Assembly: GCA_012934845.2 (NCBI GenBank)
Contig: WNNJ02001659.1
Location: 35,775-99,774, forward strand
Direction of reading: 5' to 3'
DNA from: Pomphorhynchus laevis
Lineage: Eukaryota; Acanthocephala; Palaeacanthocephala; Echinorhynchida; Pomphorhynchidae
Length of the DNA: 64,000 nucleotides
Positions 21,059-31,829 of the stretch are shown one piece after another (within the stretch, counting starts at the first letter, position 1; each line of letters begins with the position of its first letter). Under the pieces are notes generated by a model. It searched no databases. It was not told the DNA's origin and saw only the letters and a list, made by a program, of their open reading frames with translations. The position numbers and the translations under genes were made by a program.

Positions 21059-22171
21059 ATATTATTTATTATCCATCCATAAAAATTTGCTACTTGGGAT
21101 GCAAACTTATCCCCTTTTTTTTAAGAATTCATCCTTGTTTGAAAATAAGAAAAAATAATAGTAAAGTCGTAACCAATAATACATAGTTTCAGTATTTCTA
21201 ACAGAGGTCATATTCAACTAATACATAACATTCAACTTTATTTTTTAAGCAATAAACGATTTTTTAACAGTTATTCAGAGTGAACGTCGATTATATTTAT
21301 TCTTTATCGAATGCGACTTAAATTCAACAAGCCGAATGCGAATTGTTTAAGCAATGAACAATTATTTAACAGTTATTCAGAGTGAACGTCGATTATATTT
21401 ATTCTGTATTGATCTAACCCAATAAGAAGTTTTCATCATAAAGCATTAATTATTTAATGCACAATTTAATAATTAAATGTTAAATTTTAAGTGAATAAAA
21501 AGGCGTAGTTTTGGTGACAAATAGTTATTTATATTCACAAATATTACAACTCAAAAGAAAATTTAGATAAATTGAAGGCGGAGCAATACCCAATACAAAT
21601 TTAATATGGCAAATCGCGGGTAAATACGAAAATAGTCTTCGATTATGGAAATGCAAGTTTAACTCGCTATTCGTTACGGTGTAAAATGACTAAAAACGTT
21701 TATTTAATTTACCGCTAATTCTTCACAAAACGAAAAAATTGAAGCTGGAAATTTATTTTATAAAAAATTATTAATAATTTATTAATAGCTTATTATCTAT
21801 TAATTACATATAAATATAAATATATTTATTAATTATATTTATATTAATTACATATAAATATATATAAATATATATTTATTGATTAAAAGAAATATATCCA
21901 TCCTGATCTGTATTTTAAATGTTCTGGAACGATCATGTACCTGATCGTTCCTGAATATTTAAATATGATTGCATTTTCATTACATCATTAATAATTTTTT
22001 TATTTTTTTTTAATTTTATTAGATAAAAAATTGTCTTGATTGTTAAATACTTACAGCTGGTTAAAAAAATTGTCTTAATTGTTAAATACTTACAATAAAT
22101 AACATATAGCAACAAAGATAACTGAAGCTTAAGGAAACCGCTTATGGAATAATTATTGTCAATAAAACTTA
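21059..22171. other. AT-rich spacer
   Basis: No gene was seen. A TTTAACAGTTATTCAGAGTG segment and its neighbours occur twice (about 21262-21305 and 21366-21410). A 10-bp hairpin (21926-21935 and 21942-21951) follows a 20-base block (21901-21920) that recurs at 40453-40472. Confidence 0.5.
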
Positions 22172-25100
22172 GTGTCCAAAACAATCCGCCTGTATTATTC
22201 CACGAAATTACATCCCAGCATCAATAGCCAAAGCTTCATGAAAGTATCAAATCAGAATTACCAAAACGAACAAAATAGGGAACTGTCAACTATAAATGTA
22301 CGATGTTCAGTCTGCAAGCGTAGTTTCATCACAATAACAAGTGGACTTATTCGTAAACATAACCGTGCACCGGGATATCTCGGTTCCGGTATGCCACCGG
22401 TATATATTGCCACACCTTCAAATCGGTCTATCCACAACAGCGTTGATATCTCCCATCTTTAACAAAATGAAGACACAACTACAAATGATATCTGGGTAAA
22501 AGCAGTTTTAAATCAATGGATGAGTGCGGAAACACGTACAGTACGAAGAATCCCACGGTGGATCAGAAGAGCCGTAGCTGGAAAATGGCGTCATTGCTTA
22601 CCTCGGTAGTGAAGCCGCCGTTAGAACAATGGAAATGGGCTAAACTTCTATGTTTTCCAAAATACGCGCTTGCACTTCCAGCCAAGCAAACCGATAGACA
22701 CGTCACAAAAGCGTTGAGCGACTACATGCGTGAACGGTGCAATACATTTAACCAAGATCTCTACTAGCTAAACCTGTTGCTCTCTATATACCGAAACGCA
22801 AATAATCTGACGGCGCTAAAACCGTTGAGCGAAAAGAACACCGTCTCTGTCGACTAGTGTCCGAAAAGATCAACGATGGGAACGTAACTGGGGCAATTCG
22901 CTTGATTAGCTCTGCCAATGACATTGCCACTCCAGACGAACAGCTGTTTAACATTATGCATGAGAAGCATCGAAACAGTGAAACGTCATCCCACTCAACG
23001 CAGTCAAATGGTGTTGTGGTCGATTTGCCTTCGGTTAGCCGACTCCGCATCGTATCGGCTTTGCGATCCTTACCAAGAGTTTCGTCTTTGGGCATCGATG
23101 GGTTGAGCGCATTGCACTTACTCGACTTAACTTGACCATCCGCAGGAATAAACGGAAGTCAACTCATCGATGCGCTGACCGATTTTGTAAACTCAGTAAG
23201 TTGCCGAATAATCGTGAAGGTTGCAAATCGCCGAGTGTCTGATATGGCGTTAGAATTCTTAATGCCTCGCCAATTTGGAGTCGGTGTAAAAAGAGGAGTG
23301 GAAACCATCGTCCATGCAACGCGTAATATTTTGAGCAACGATCTGACACCAGGATCCGTTCTTGTGAAGATCGATTTTCAGAACGCTTTTAACTGTGTAA
23401 GCCGATACGCAATGTTCAAGGTAATTTCTAGACGCTTTCCTGAAATTCTGCCATGGATAAAAACATGCTGCGAAAAACCGAGCAATCTTTACTTCGGAAC
23501 GTTTGTGGTGCCTTCATAGCAGGAAGTACAGCTAGGCGATCCGCTTGGGCCTTTGCTATTTTGTGTTGCTATACATGAGGTGGTTGAATTGACGATTTTC
23601 CCTAATTATGCATGGTACATTGACGACTGTACGATTGGAGTAATAGCACCGAACTGATCTCCGATATTCGTCGCATAGCAGATTTAGGTTATGTTCTCGG
23701 CGTAGTTATAAATCAAGTCAAAAGTGATGTTATCACAGAGGATTTATCGCTGTACAAAGCGATCGAGTCTTTTCTCACTGGAGCAAAACTAATCAGCCCA
23801 GACGTATCTGAAATGCTTGGAGCTCCACTGGGCGATAATAAATTGGTTGACATGCATTTGGAACAAGCAACAATACAGTTAGATCGAACAATCACACGAC
23901 CTAAGTTGCTGGCTAGACACGATGCGGTGTTCCTGTTACAGAATGCATTCGCCCTACCAAAAGTAACCCATGTATTACGAAGCTCGTCATGCTACTAAAG
24001 CAACGAAATCCAGAGATACGACGGAATGTTACGGTTAGCCTGGGAAAACACTCTTAATATCGCGCTGAACGACATCGCGTGGAATCAGGCAACATTACCG
24101 ATTAAAATGGGGGGACTGGGAATCCCATCAATGCAAAATACCGCCGGGTCGGCCTTTTTGGCATCGGTAAGCGGCTCTCAGAATCTAACGGGTTTAATCC
24201 TATAAAACGTCCGGCTTGGCTTTATAGCAGATGACGACGCGGCGTATGTACAGGGATTGCTGGAGTGGTAAAGCATATGCGGGGCTGATATTCCACTGGA
24301 AACACACTAACAGAGACAGTGGACTCAACCATTGCTAAATATTCGTCAGGAAAGCCTGGTTTTGCGCGCAACGGATGAGGTTAGCATAGCACGACTAAAA
24401 GTAGTTTTGTCTCCATTTTCAAGAGCATTTCTGCAGGCAATACTGATAATCGCGTTTGGAACTCGACTGAACGACAATAGCATGACACTTGTTGTCGCTT
24501 TGCGTTTGGGCCTATCGATCTGTACAACCCAGGTATGCGGTTGTGGATCACGAATCGAGTGTTTCGGAAGACATGGATTGGATTGCCCTAAAACACGCAG
24601 TCGTTACACATGCCATGCTGAGGTTAATAACCTAATCAAGATGACACTTACAGCCGCCGACGTCCCCTTTCGCTTGGAGCCAAATGGTCTCAGCCGAATT
24701 GACGACAAACGACCCGATGGTGGATCTATAATACCACGGGAGAGCGGAAAGCTCTTAGTATAGGACTTTACATGTCTAAACACGTTGGCAAAGAGTCACA
24801 TAACTCGTGCCATCGATGGCACAGGATGTGTTTCAACGGATGCAGATTTATTGAAAAAGCACAAGTACGAGTGTATTGACCATACTAAATACTTATTTGT
24901 ACCGTTAGCTATCGAGACACTTTAAGCATTTGGTCTTTTGGCCACCAGTTTCTACCAAGATTTGGGAAATAGACTAGGTCGGGTCACTGCGGACCAGCGC
25001 GCAGGTTCATTCCTCATACAGCGTCTAAGCGCTGCTGTTCAAAGGGGCAATGCGGCGTGTATGCTAAAGATGATCATTGCCGCGTCCGCTACTCAGACAG

Positions 25101-25610
25101 AAGGGGAAGTTCACGATACAGGCGAACAAGGAATGTTGTACGATGATGACCAGGGCCGATTAGATGAAGACGTCATGGATGAAGCGGAAGATATTTTCTT
25201 GATGAAATCGACTAAGAGTGACATCGATGAGTTGTCAGGAGAAACGACAGCTGGATAGGCAGAGTAAATAGACGAAGACAAGAATGTTATCACCGACGGA
25301 ACTAGTGAAATTGTCTCAGTTGTAAGTGACGTGCACGAACAATCACCAGAGGCAATACATAATGACACATACGAGAATGTGGATGTGAAAGCGGATGAAA
25401 AGGCGACAGCAAACGAAGAAGAATCCAATGATGAAACTTTCGTAAAATACTACGAGAGCAATGTGGATTCAACAACTGATGATGGTGTAGAGGACGATAA
25501 AACCGAGACAGACTACTCGGTTGAAAAGAACGATTAATTTGAAAACATTGTGTTGGTAACTCGCATTTTATTTGTATATTTTATATTCAATTAAATTTAT
25601 AACAATAAAA
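22172..25610 (+). mobile_element. LINE family E with restriction-like endonuclease end, decayed
   Basis: The plus strand holds broken frames in this order. First comes an N-terminal zinc finger (CSVCKRSF...LIRKH). Next is a region with DGNVTGAIRLISS and LGIDGLSALHL, then the RT with VLVKIDFQNAFNCV (box A), QLGDPLGPLLFC (box B) and YIDDCTIG (box C). The C-terminus has CGCGSRIECFGRHGLDC, a CH...N knuckle and RIDDKRPDGGS followed by a WDFTC segment. The last part fits the cysteine motif and PD-(D/E)xK-like endonuclease of R2/NeSL-type LINEs; that clade call is inference. At least eight stops or frameshifts are present. A strongly acidic tail follows the endonuclease (25100-25537). The 3' end is A/T-rich. 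Confidence 0.72.
24332..25537 (+). pseudogene. C-terminal endonuclease-like part and acidic tail of LINE E
   Basis: The frame 24332-24763 holds the cysteine/histidine knuckle and the RPDGGS stretch. The WDFTC-type continuation lies just after its stop, and the frame 24938-25258 resumes with FYQDLGNRLGR and the IQRLSAAVQRGNAA signature that ends this protein family. After that the sequence becomes acidic and low in hydrophobics for about 140 residues, split by two stops near 25256-25270. Such an acidic tail is not something I know from R2-type proteins. Confidence 0.6.
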
Positions 25611-26522
25611 AATATACACTAACTATAAATTTCATTGATAAATGTATAGATAGCATAAATATAAGCAGACTTTTAAATAATTCTCAAAGTAAAGAACTAA
25701 TAGAATCATATAAGTAAGTAAATTTCTACAATAATGTATAAGCTGTTAGCGCCATTACGACGAGAAAAAATATTTTTTTCGTCTTAATAAAGCAATTATT
25801 TTTATTAAAGATTAATTAAAAAATATATAAATTTATTTTATAATAATTACACCGTAATGGTTACCCGCAAAGGGTAACCATTATTGGGTTGTGCAAGACT
25901 CACCGGAAGAATTGTCTCCTGTGTGAAATGTCGCCGAGCAATTTGTGTGAATCAATGAGCTCGTAAGCATGTAGACGAAGAACGGGCGATAGCGAATCCA
26001 ATGCGACGATTTAAGCGCACTAACGTGTCAGGATAGCTAATTTGACTTTTTCGAGCAATATTTGACGCAATTGCTTTCAGGGTAAACTAATGCTCCGTGA
26101 ATGGTTAAATGATAAATTTCGTTTATCCATTCGGATAAACGAAATTTCCCTCAAAATCGACGACTGATGTTGTCGAAGAGCTATGCCATAGAGATTCAAA
26201 CCATAAGAGTCACATAGGGTTTGTGAATTCTTGAACTCAATCGAATATGCATGCAAAGGATCAACAATGCCAATACCGTCAAGATTTAATAAAGAAGTGA
26301 ACCATTCGTCATTAAAATCATGCCTAGTCACTAGAGGAATAAATCAATCGTATATCATTCCCCTCAATCTCGATAATCCGGACGTTGTATATTCGTTTGC
26401 TCGTATAAAATGCGTCAATTTCCATTGAGTAGAGTCGAGTAGACCAGCATACGCAGCTTGAGGGTATATTTTAGCAACATCTTTAGGCAGTCAATGAATC
26501 ATTCAGTAGCTTGACTTTTTTA
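25611..26522 (-). other. Spacer with an unrecognised coding remnant
   Basis: From about 26490 down to 26160 the minus strand reads a coherent protein-like frame, with YPQAAYAGLLDSTQWKLTHF, VTRHDFNDEWFTSLLNLDGI and SYGLNLYGIALRQHQSS, interrupted by one stop. A perfect 15-bp hairpin (26114-26128 and 26133-26147) ends it. A second protein-like stretch with YPDTLVRLNRRIGFAIARSS lies at about 25960-26060. I do not recognise either. An 11-bp hairpin lies at 25856-25882. The remainder is AT-rich. Confidence 0.45.
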
Positions 26523-26600
26523 ATACTAATAATAAATTATTTAAAGTGGCAAATGCGTGCCAACTGCACGCTAATGAGTCCAATTAATAAAATGAATACA
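26523..26600 (-). mobile_element. LINE family B 3' tail only
   Basis: About 78 bp match the end of family B, with a perfect stem-loop at 26555-26571 and an ATTATTAGTATTAA tail. It is a severely 5'-truncated insertion that lies head to head with the family A copy starting at 26603. Confidence 0.65.
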
Positions 26601-26602
26601 AA

Positions 26603-27390
26603 AAATGATAAGTCTAAAATAATCTGGATCCTCCCCCGTCAACCTAACATATCTCCTTCCACTCTATCTTTTGCCTCATCGATCATCCCCATAGTCAACA
26701 ATCTCACTTTCTTAGGCTTCCATTTCGATGATCACCTTTCCCTTAAACCGTTCGTCCGTGACAAGGTCCGCTCATCTAACTTAATTCTCCGTGACATCCG
26801 CCGTATCCGCCCCCCCTTATCGACTTCCGTTCTTGTATGTCTCTTCTTTCATCGCTTCTTTTCCCTAAAATCGATTACTGCCTTAGCCTTTTCGCCAATT
26901 CTCCAAAATCCATCATCCTACCCCTACAACGAATAATCAATACCGCCGTTCGAGTGCTATTTCGTCTCCGTCGCTTTGACCACACATCCACATATCTTGG
27001 CCAACCCTGCTGGCCCATCATCCACATCCGCATACAACTCTGCCTTCTTCTCGTAACTTTTCGTTGCATCGCTGTCGGCTCCCCATCGTTCATCAACTTT
27101 CATTTCTTAGACGACACTCGCCCCACCTCTCTCTATCACTGCGTTCCCGTCATACCCTCTTACTCCACGTTCCTAATTACTCCAACAACTACGGTCTCCG
27201 ATCCTTCCTCGTCGCCGCCTCACTTCGCCTGGAATCAACTCCCTCTCGACGTCCGCCGCGCTCCCTCCTTTATCACATTCAAACACCTCCTCCGTTCACA
27301 CCTTCTCGACACATGATTCACAGTCTTGTTTTGTTGTGGTCATGTAAGCGTGCGCTGGCACGCATTTTCCACGTAAAAATAAATCTTTTT
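26603..27390 (+). mobile_element. LINE family A copy A3, 3' third
   Basis: The copy starts at the RT thumb (KSKIIWILPRQP), runs through LGFHFDDHLSLKPFVRDKVR and reaches the C-terminal WNQLPLDVRRAPSF block. It has two or three frameshifts, one caused by an extra C in the run at about 26810. The 3' UTR has the stem-loop at 27348-27363 and a T-run tail. It is about as close to A5 as the other A copies are. Confidence 0.82.
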
Positions 27391-28074
27391 TAATAAATTA
27401 AATAATAAATTAAATAATTTAATTAATTAATTTTTATTAATTTAATTATTTTATTAGTTAATAAAATAAACTATTTATTTTATTATTTTATTTATTAGTC
27501 GTTTATATTCACTGTATTAATAAATAATTTAATAACTTCATTTTAATTTAGTAATAACATTTTACTTTTAATAATTATTTTATTTATTATTTGAATATCT
27601 TAGAATAAGCAAATAAGCTATCAGATGCAAAAAAAGTCGATATTACGCTCTTTAAAAGCTGATAGTTTTAAAATACGCTTCTGTTTTGGTAGACAATTGT
27701 ACAAAAAACACACTCATATACAAGATAAAACATTGACTAAAATTCTCTACGCGTTTCGATACAAAAGAAATATATACAATCAAAATATAAAATTCATTGC
27801 TGGTGATCAAAAACATCGAACATGAAATATCTATCAGGCCGATATCGCTCGTTAAATCGTTAAATCCTCGTAAATATTCTTAGTTACTGGTTATCCATTT
27901 TAATTTATCTTTAACGTGCTTGTCAAGGCCACCTCAAATCCATGATGAAACCGTTAATCTAATTGTTCAATGAATCACACACAAACAGATGCGCCACATA
28001 ATTATCATAAACAACCGATATTATAACTTGGTGAAATAACCGTGGTAGCCTGTTTCATTTCTAGTCGAAGGATA
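27391..28074. other. AT-rich spacer / 3' flank of the MSL1-like gene
   Basis: The first 200 bases are almost pure A/T. A 66-codon ATG frame at 27625-27825 has no recognisable features and may be chance. Read on the minus strand, ATTAAA at about 27900 could serve as a weak polyadenylation signal for the gene at 28075-30000. Confidence 0.4.
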
Positions 28075-30000
28075 TTAGCCATTTTCAGTGATATCTTCTT
28101 CTCTCTCTAGATTTAGAACTACCTTCACTCCAGTAACATTGCTGTATATCTTTCCAATTTCAGACGATTTATGACTTTGCTCCCTACTTCGACTCGATGT
28201 TGATTTTAGCATTCCATTACGGCGTTTAACCGCGCGTTTGGCAGCGTCGCAAACACGAATCTTGTGTTCGAATTTTTCGGGCTGTTTGTGCCAACGTGCA
28301 AACTGATCATCCGTGGTAATATCGCGATCTGACGGGCGCTCTGAGCTGGCCTTAAGTACACTTATTTTCCACATAGGAACTTGTATAGGATGATTGACTT
28401 TTAAATTGTCCCTACAATTTGTAGCAGATCTGACGGGCACTTCTTGTTGACGATTCGTGCCTGCTTCACTATTAGCAGGCACTTCTACTTGAGAAGTGCC
28501 CGCTAATGTCGATTGAGAATCTAAAGCCGTTACATCATTAAGTTCATTTTTGACAGAATGTAATCGATTCAGTGTTTTCGTCAAGGATGTTGTCTTTATA
28601 AACTTTCTAGATGAAGTTCTACCGTTTCTAGTAGATTGAAGCATAGACTGTGAATTGACGCTGTCTCTATTGCGCTTATCGTTGACTTTGAGTGAATCCT
28701 TTGAAGAAAATTGTTCAGGTGTATTAGATTGGACAGACGTTAAATGCTTGGTTGGCATGCTTCCTGATGGTTGTTGAGAAGTAGACGGTAAAGAGTTTAT
28801 ATCACCGCAATCTTCAGTTTGTCTAAACTTTCGTTTACATCGATTGAGTATGCTTTGTTTATCAACCATTTTTTGATTCACTTGGTCAACATCGTATAAA
28901 CATTTTGTCCGTTCGTGATGATACTTATTGTTTACTAGCTCGTTGACACATTGATTGTCGTCTTCACTACAAATTTTGTTCATATCAGAACATACGCTTT
29001 GTGCCATCACATTATTAGACAAATTCATTTCATTTGTAATCGTTGCGACCGACGGGTCGTTACATGAATTGACTAGTTCAGATTTGAAATCACTTATTCG
29101 ATCATCAGCATAAACCGATCGATCGCTGCGTGTAACACAGATTGTTTCATTCGCTCGATTATTGGTTAAAAAGTCTTCGGTGAGATGTTCGTTTGTTCGA
29201 CTTGGTGCTTGGTGAGGTTCAGCAACATCGTCTTTATCGAAAGATTTTATAGCCACTTGATCATTATTCACTTGACTGCTACTATTCATTTTGTCAGAAA
29301 TAGCGACTAATGCTTGTAATGCCTCAATTAGTTTCTTATCAGATTTATATGATTTGGCCTTGCGCAGCCGTTGTCTTAACCGATGAATTTGTCGATCCTT
29401 TTTTTCGACTGATTTTAACAAATGACATTCTTTCAGCTGTATGTTATTATATTCTAATAGACATCTAGCAATAAAACTTGTTTGCATTTCCATTATACGC
29501 TTTAATAAGCCGATTTGTCGTAGAGCAGTATTCAGCTTCTCAGTTTGGTCAACGGATTCTGGATTATCTGAACTGGTATTATTAGTAGCAGTGATAGACT
29601 GATTTTGCGGCAATTCACGCTGTTGAGTGCCACATTTATCTTTGCCATCTGGCTGAGAAACAGCGGATTCACTTGTAACACAATTGTTCCAAAATCGCGA
29701 ACATACCTCATTTAGTTCTCGTTGATCGAACTTCAAGTGACGATGAATAAGCTGGTTGCGTTCATGCTCGTTAAGCATGCGTGATTTACATCTGTTCAGC
29801 TTTCGCGTATAGTTAGGTAGACGTCTGTAAGTATTGTGGTTTTCGGGTGGTTCTGGACGTAGGTAATGGCTCTTACGATGTAATGCATTTTCACTGGACT
29901 GTACGTCACCTGCCCTATTTGTATTGAGTTCATCGTTTATATTGTCAGCATTTGTACTTTCCTTGATGATAGTAGCGTCATCCCTGTCTGAAGCTAGCAT
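28075..30000 (-). CDS. PEHE-domain protein, MSL1-like
   Basis: This is a single uninterrupted frame of 641 codons with a true ATG at 30000. Residues 153-216 form a strongly predicted coiled coil (LLKRIMEMQTSFIARCLLEY through KKDRQIHRLRQRLRKAK). Near the C-terminus (about 540-600) comes QVPMWKISV, then a D-D-x-F-x3-H-x3-E-x2-E...D pattern (TTDDQFARWHKQPEKFEHK), which is the PEHE signature. Known MSL1 proteins use the coiled coil to bind MSL2 and the PEHE region to bind the acetyltransferase MOF, so a nuclear scaffold role is likely. KANSL1 is the alternative, since it also has PEHE. The middle (220-540) is polar, Ser/Asn/Lys-rich and likely disordered. TTTAAACTGCAG directly precedes the ATG and could be a splice or trans-splice acceptor. 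No frame damage is seen, in contrast to its neighbours. Confidence 0.65.
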   Translation of the reverse strand: MLASDRDDATIIKESTNADNINDELNTNRAGDVQSSENALHRKSHYLRPEPPENHNTYRRLPNYTRKLNRCKSRMLNEHERNQLIHRHLKFDQRELNEVCSRFWNNCVTSESAVSQPDGKDKCGTQQRELPQNQSITATNNTSSDNPESVDQTEKLNTALRQIGLLKRIMEMQTSFIARCLLEYNNIQLKECHLLKSVEKKDRQIHRLRQRLRKAKSYKSDKKLIEALQALVAISDKMNSSSQVNNDQVAIKSFDKDDVAEPHQAPSRTNEHLTEDFLTNNRANETICVTRSDRSVYADDRISDFKSELVNSCNDPSVATITNEMNLSNNVMAQSVCSDMNKICSEDDNQCVNELVNNKYHHERTKCLYDVDQVNQKMVDKQSILNRCKRKFRQTEDCGDINSLPSTSQQPSGSMPTKHLTSVQSNTPEQFSSKDSLKVNDKRNRDSVNSQSMLQSTRNGRTSSRKFIKTTSLTKTLNRLHSVKNELNDVTALDSQSTLAGTSQVEVPANSEAGTNRQQEVPVRSATNCRDNLKVNHPIQVPMWKISVLKASSERPSDRDITTDDQFARWHKQPEKFEHKIRVCDAAKRAVKRRNGMLKSTSSRSREQSHKSSEIGKIYSNVTGVKVVLNLEREEDITENG

Positions 30001-30995
30001 CTGCAGTTTAAAGAGTAAATAGTAAATATTGGTTAACTTTCATAAATTAGAAAACGAATTTGAGGAGGAACAGCATTTTTGCAGTGGGCAGTGGGAATCG
30101 TTGTCCATTAGCGTTTTAAAATGTCTTAAACTAAAATTGAAAATTACAATCAATTAAGCACTTGGACAAAGCATTGAATTCGTTTTTAAAAAAAGTTAAA
30201 AGGAACTCGGGAAACATATATAAAATCGATTTTATATTATAGAAGTAGGTTGACTAAATTATAGAGGAGTATGTTGACGACGTTTTAATCGCAGTGAAGT
30301 TATGGCGTGATATAATACACTTGTTTAGCAAGAGCATAAGAGTGTCAAATAGTTTTTGAAATACAAAAGATTGAGCCTGATTTAAGTACAATTACATGAT
30401 AATATGTGAACTAACAAGATCACGTGAGGCGCAGGCCAGAAGGCCGACAAACTTAAAAGTGTTCACATGCTAAAGTGTTAGAATCCGCTTTGCATGCTAA
30501 AATATTGAGTAAAAATAAAATTAAAATAACATTACAATGTCGGTGTAAGAGCAATTATATACAATAAAACTGTCCACGTCGGAGATCATCAAAGCATTAA
30601 AAACTCACAATGAAAATATAAACGCAATTTCTAGCAGAATCTGATAATCTCAGCAATTTCTTGGCCAAGCAGGGAATTTATAGATATTTGCCAATATTGC
30701 ATATTTACAAAACAAAAAAGTTTGACAAACTTCTTTTATTTCCAAATTTTCCAATACTTTAATTTACTCATCAATCAAAACATTCGCTGACACTATATTT
30801 TTAACTGCAAAGATGCCGTAATTATATTTAGAGATTTAATTATATAAATTCGAATGTAATACAAACCGATTAATTCTAAAGTGAGAAATATTATCCCAAA
30901 CAATCTCTCGAAGAAAATGATCTAACTTGTGGAACTAATAGCATCAAGTTTTTAAAGGATTGATCTAGGGACATCATTAATCCTTGTTTAAATAT
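30001..30995. other. Intergenic region between two host genes
   Basis: The two genes diverge here, so both promoters should lie in this 1 kb. It is AT-rich. Part of it (about 30420-30660, with AGGCCGACAAACTTAAAA) resembles 33020-33280 (GGACGGCAAACTTAAAA), which suggests an old duplication. No clear promoter motif is claimed. Confidence 0.5.
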
Positions 30996-31535
30996 ATGAT
31001 ATTTCAATATTTGAAAGGATTCTTATTAATATGCGCATTGTCAAAAATGTCACAAATGGAGGCGTGCGAAATGAGTTTGTTAGGACGAAAAATTTGCAAT
31101 AAAGAATTAAAATCAATATGTAACGATAATATTAGAAACATAATGGAAACAGAATGCAATTGTAAAAGTCTTAGTTTTGATAAAATAAATGAACATATAT
31201 GTACCCATAATCTAGAATTTATTGAAAATTGCGAATTAAGAAAAATGCTATCAAATAATAATTTTTATTCAATTAGTGAGCACATTTATCCAGAAAGCCT
31301 TATTCTTAACAAAACCAATATTAATGATAAAGAAGGTGTATATCTAGATATGAACATTAAATTAACATTAACTAAAACTACTATTAATTTATATCGTAAA
31401 GATGACATATTTAAATTTACAATAAACATATTTTTGCATGAGCATTCATGCATACCATATAATATAAAATATAATACATTAAATAATGAAATTTTAAGAA
31501 TTGCAACAATATGTAATGATATTGGTTTACTCTAA
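30996..31535 (+). CDS. Small secreted protein, unrecognised
   Basis: This frame has 179 codons from the ATG at 30996. The first 25 residues look like a signal peptide, with a basic residue and then a hydrophobic FLLICAL core. About nine cysteines follow in the mature part, including a CNC pair, and several lie within the first 80 residues, which suggests disulphide bonds. Potential N-glycosylation sites occur, for example the NKT sequence. The second half (LILNKTNIND to the end) has alternating hydrophobic residues as in beta strands. There is no family match I can name. The codon use is AT-rich like the flanks. It is intronless and undamaged. It could instead be one exon of a longer gene. 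Confidence 0.5.
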   Translation: MIFQYLKGFLLICALSKMSQMEACEMSLLGRKICNKELKSICNDNIRNIMETECNCKSLSFDKINEHICTHNLEFIENCELRKMLSNNNFYSISEHIYPESLILNKTNINDKEGVYLDMNIKLTLTKTTINLYRKDDIFKFTINIFLHEHSCIPYNIKYNTLNNEILRIATICNDIGLL

Positions 31536-31777
31536 AATCATTTAAATAATTTAATAGATACATATTTTAAACTAGGTTACTATAAAAATAACATCAAGCA
31601 GAAAATAGTAAAATATATAAATCAACACAATAAGATAAAGATTATATATTTGATTATATACTATATAATCAAATTTTATCATAGGAAATACGTCATTATC
31701 ACGTGTTTGGCCCCGCTGCTATGTTGTGTCGATGAATATGGGTCGAAACCTGAAATTATATATATGTATTTAAATAT

Positions 31778-31829
<52 letters not shown>

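Noticed and set aside
26523-27390. Twin-priming inversion producing the head-to-head B tail and A copy
   Set aside because: The inverted piece carries its own stem-loop and an ATT-type tail of family B, whereas the plus-strand piece is family A, so they are two separate insertions.
27625-27825. 66-codon ATG frame beside the MSL1-like gene
   Set aside because: Basic, low-complexity composition in AT-rich DNA with no signal, domain or conservation evidence.
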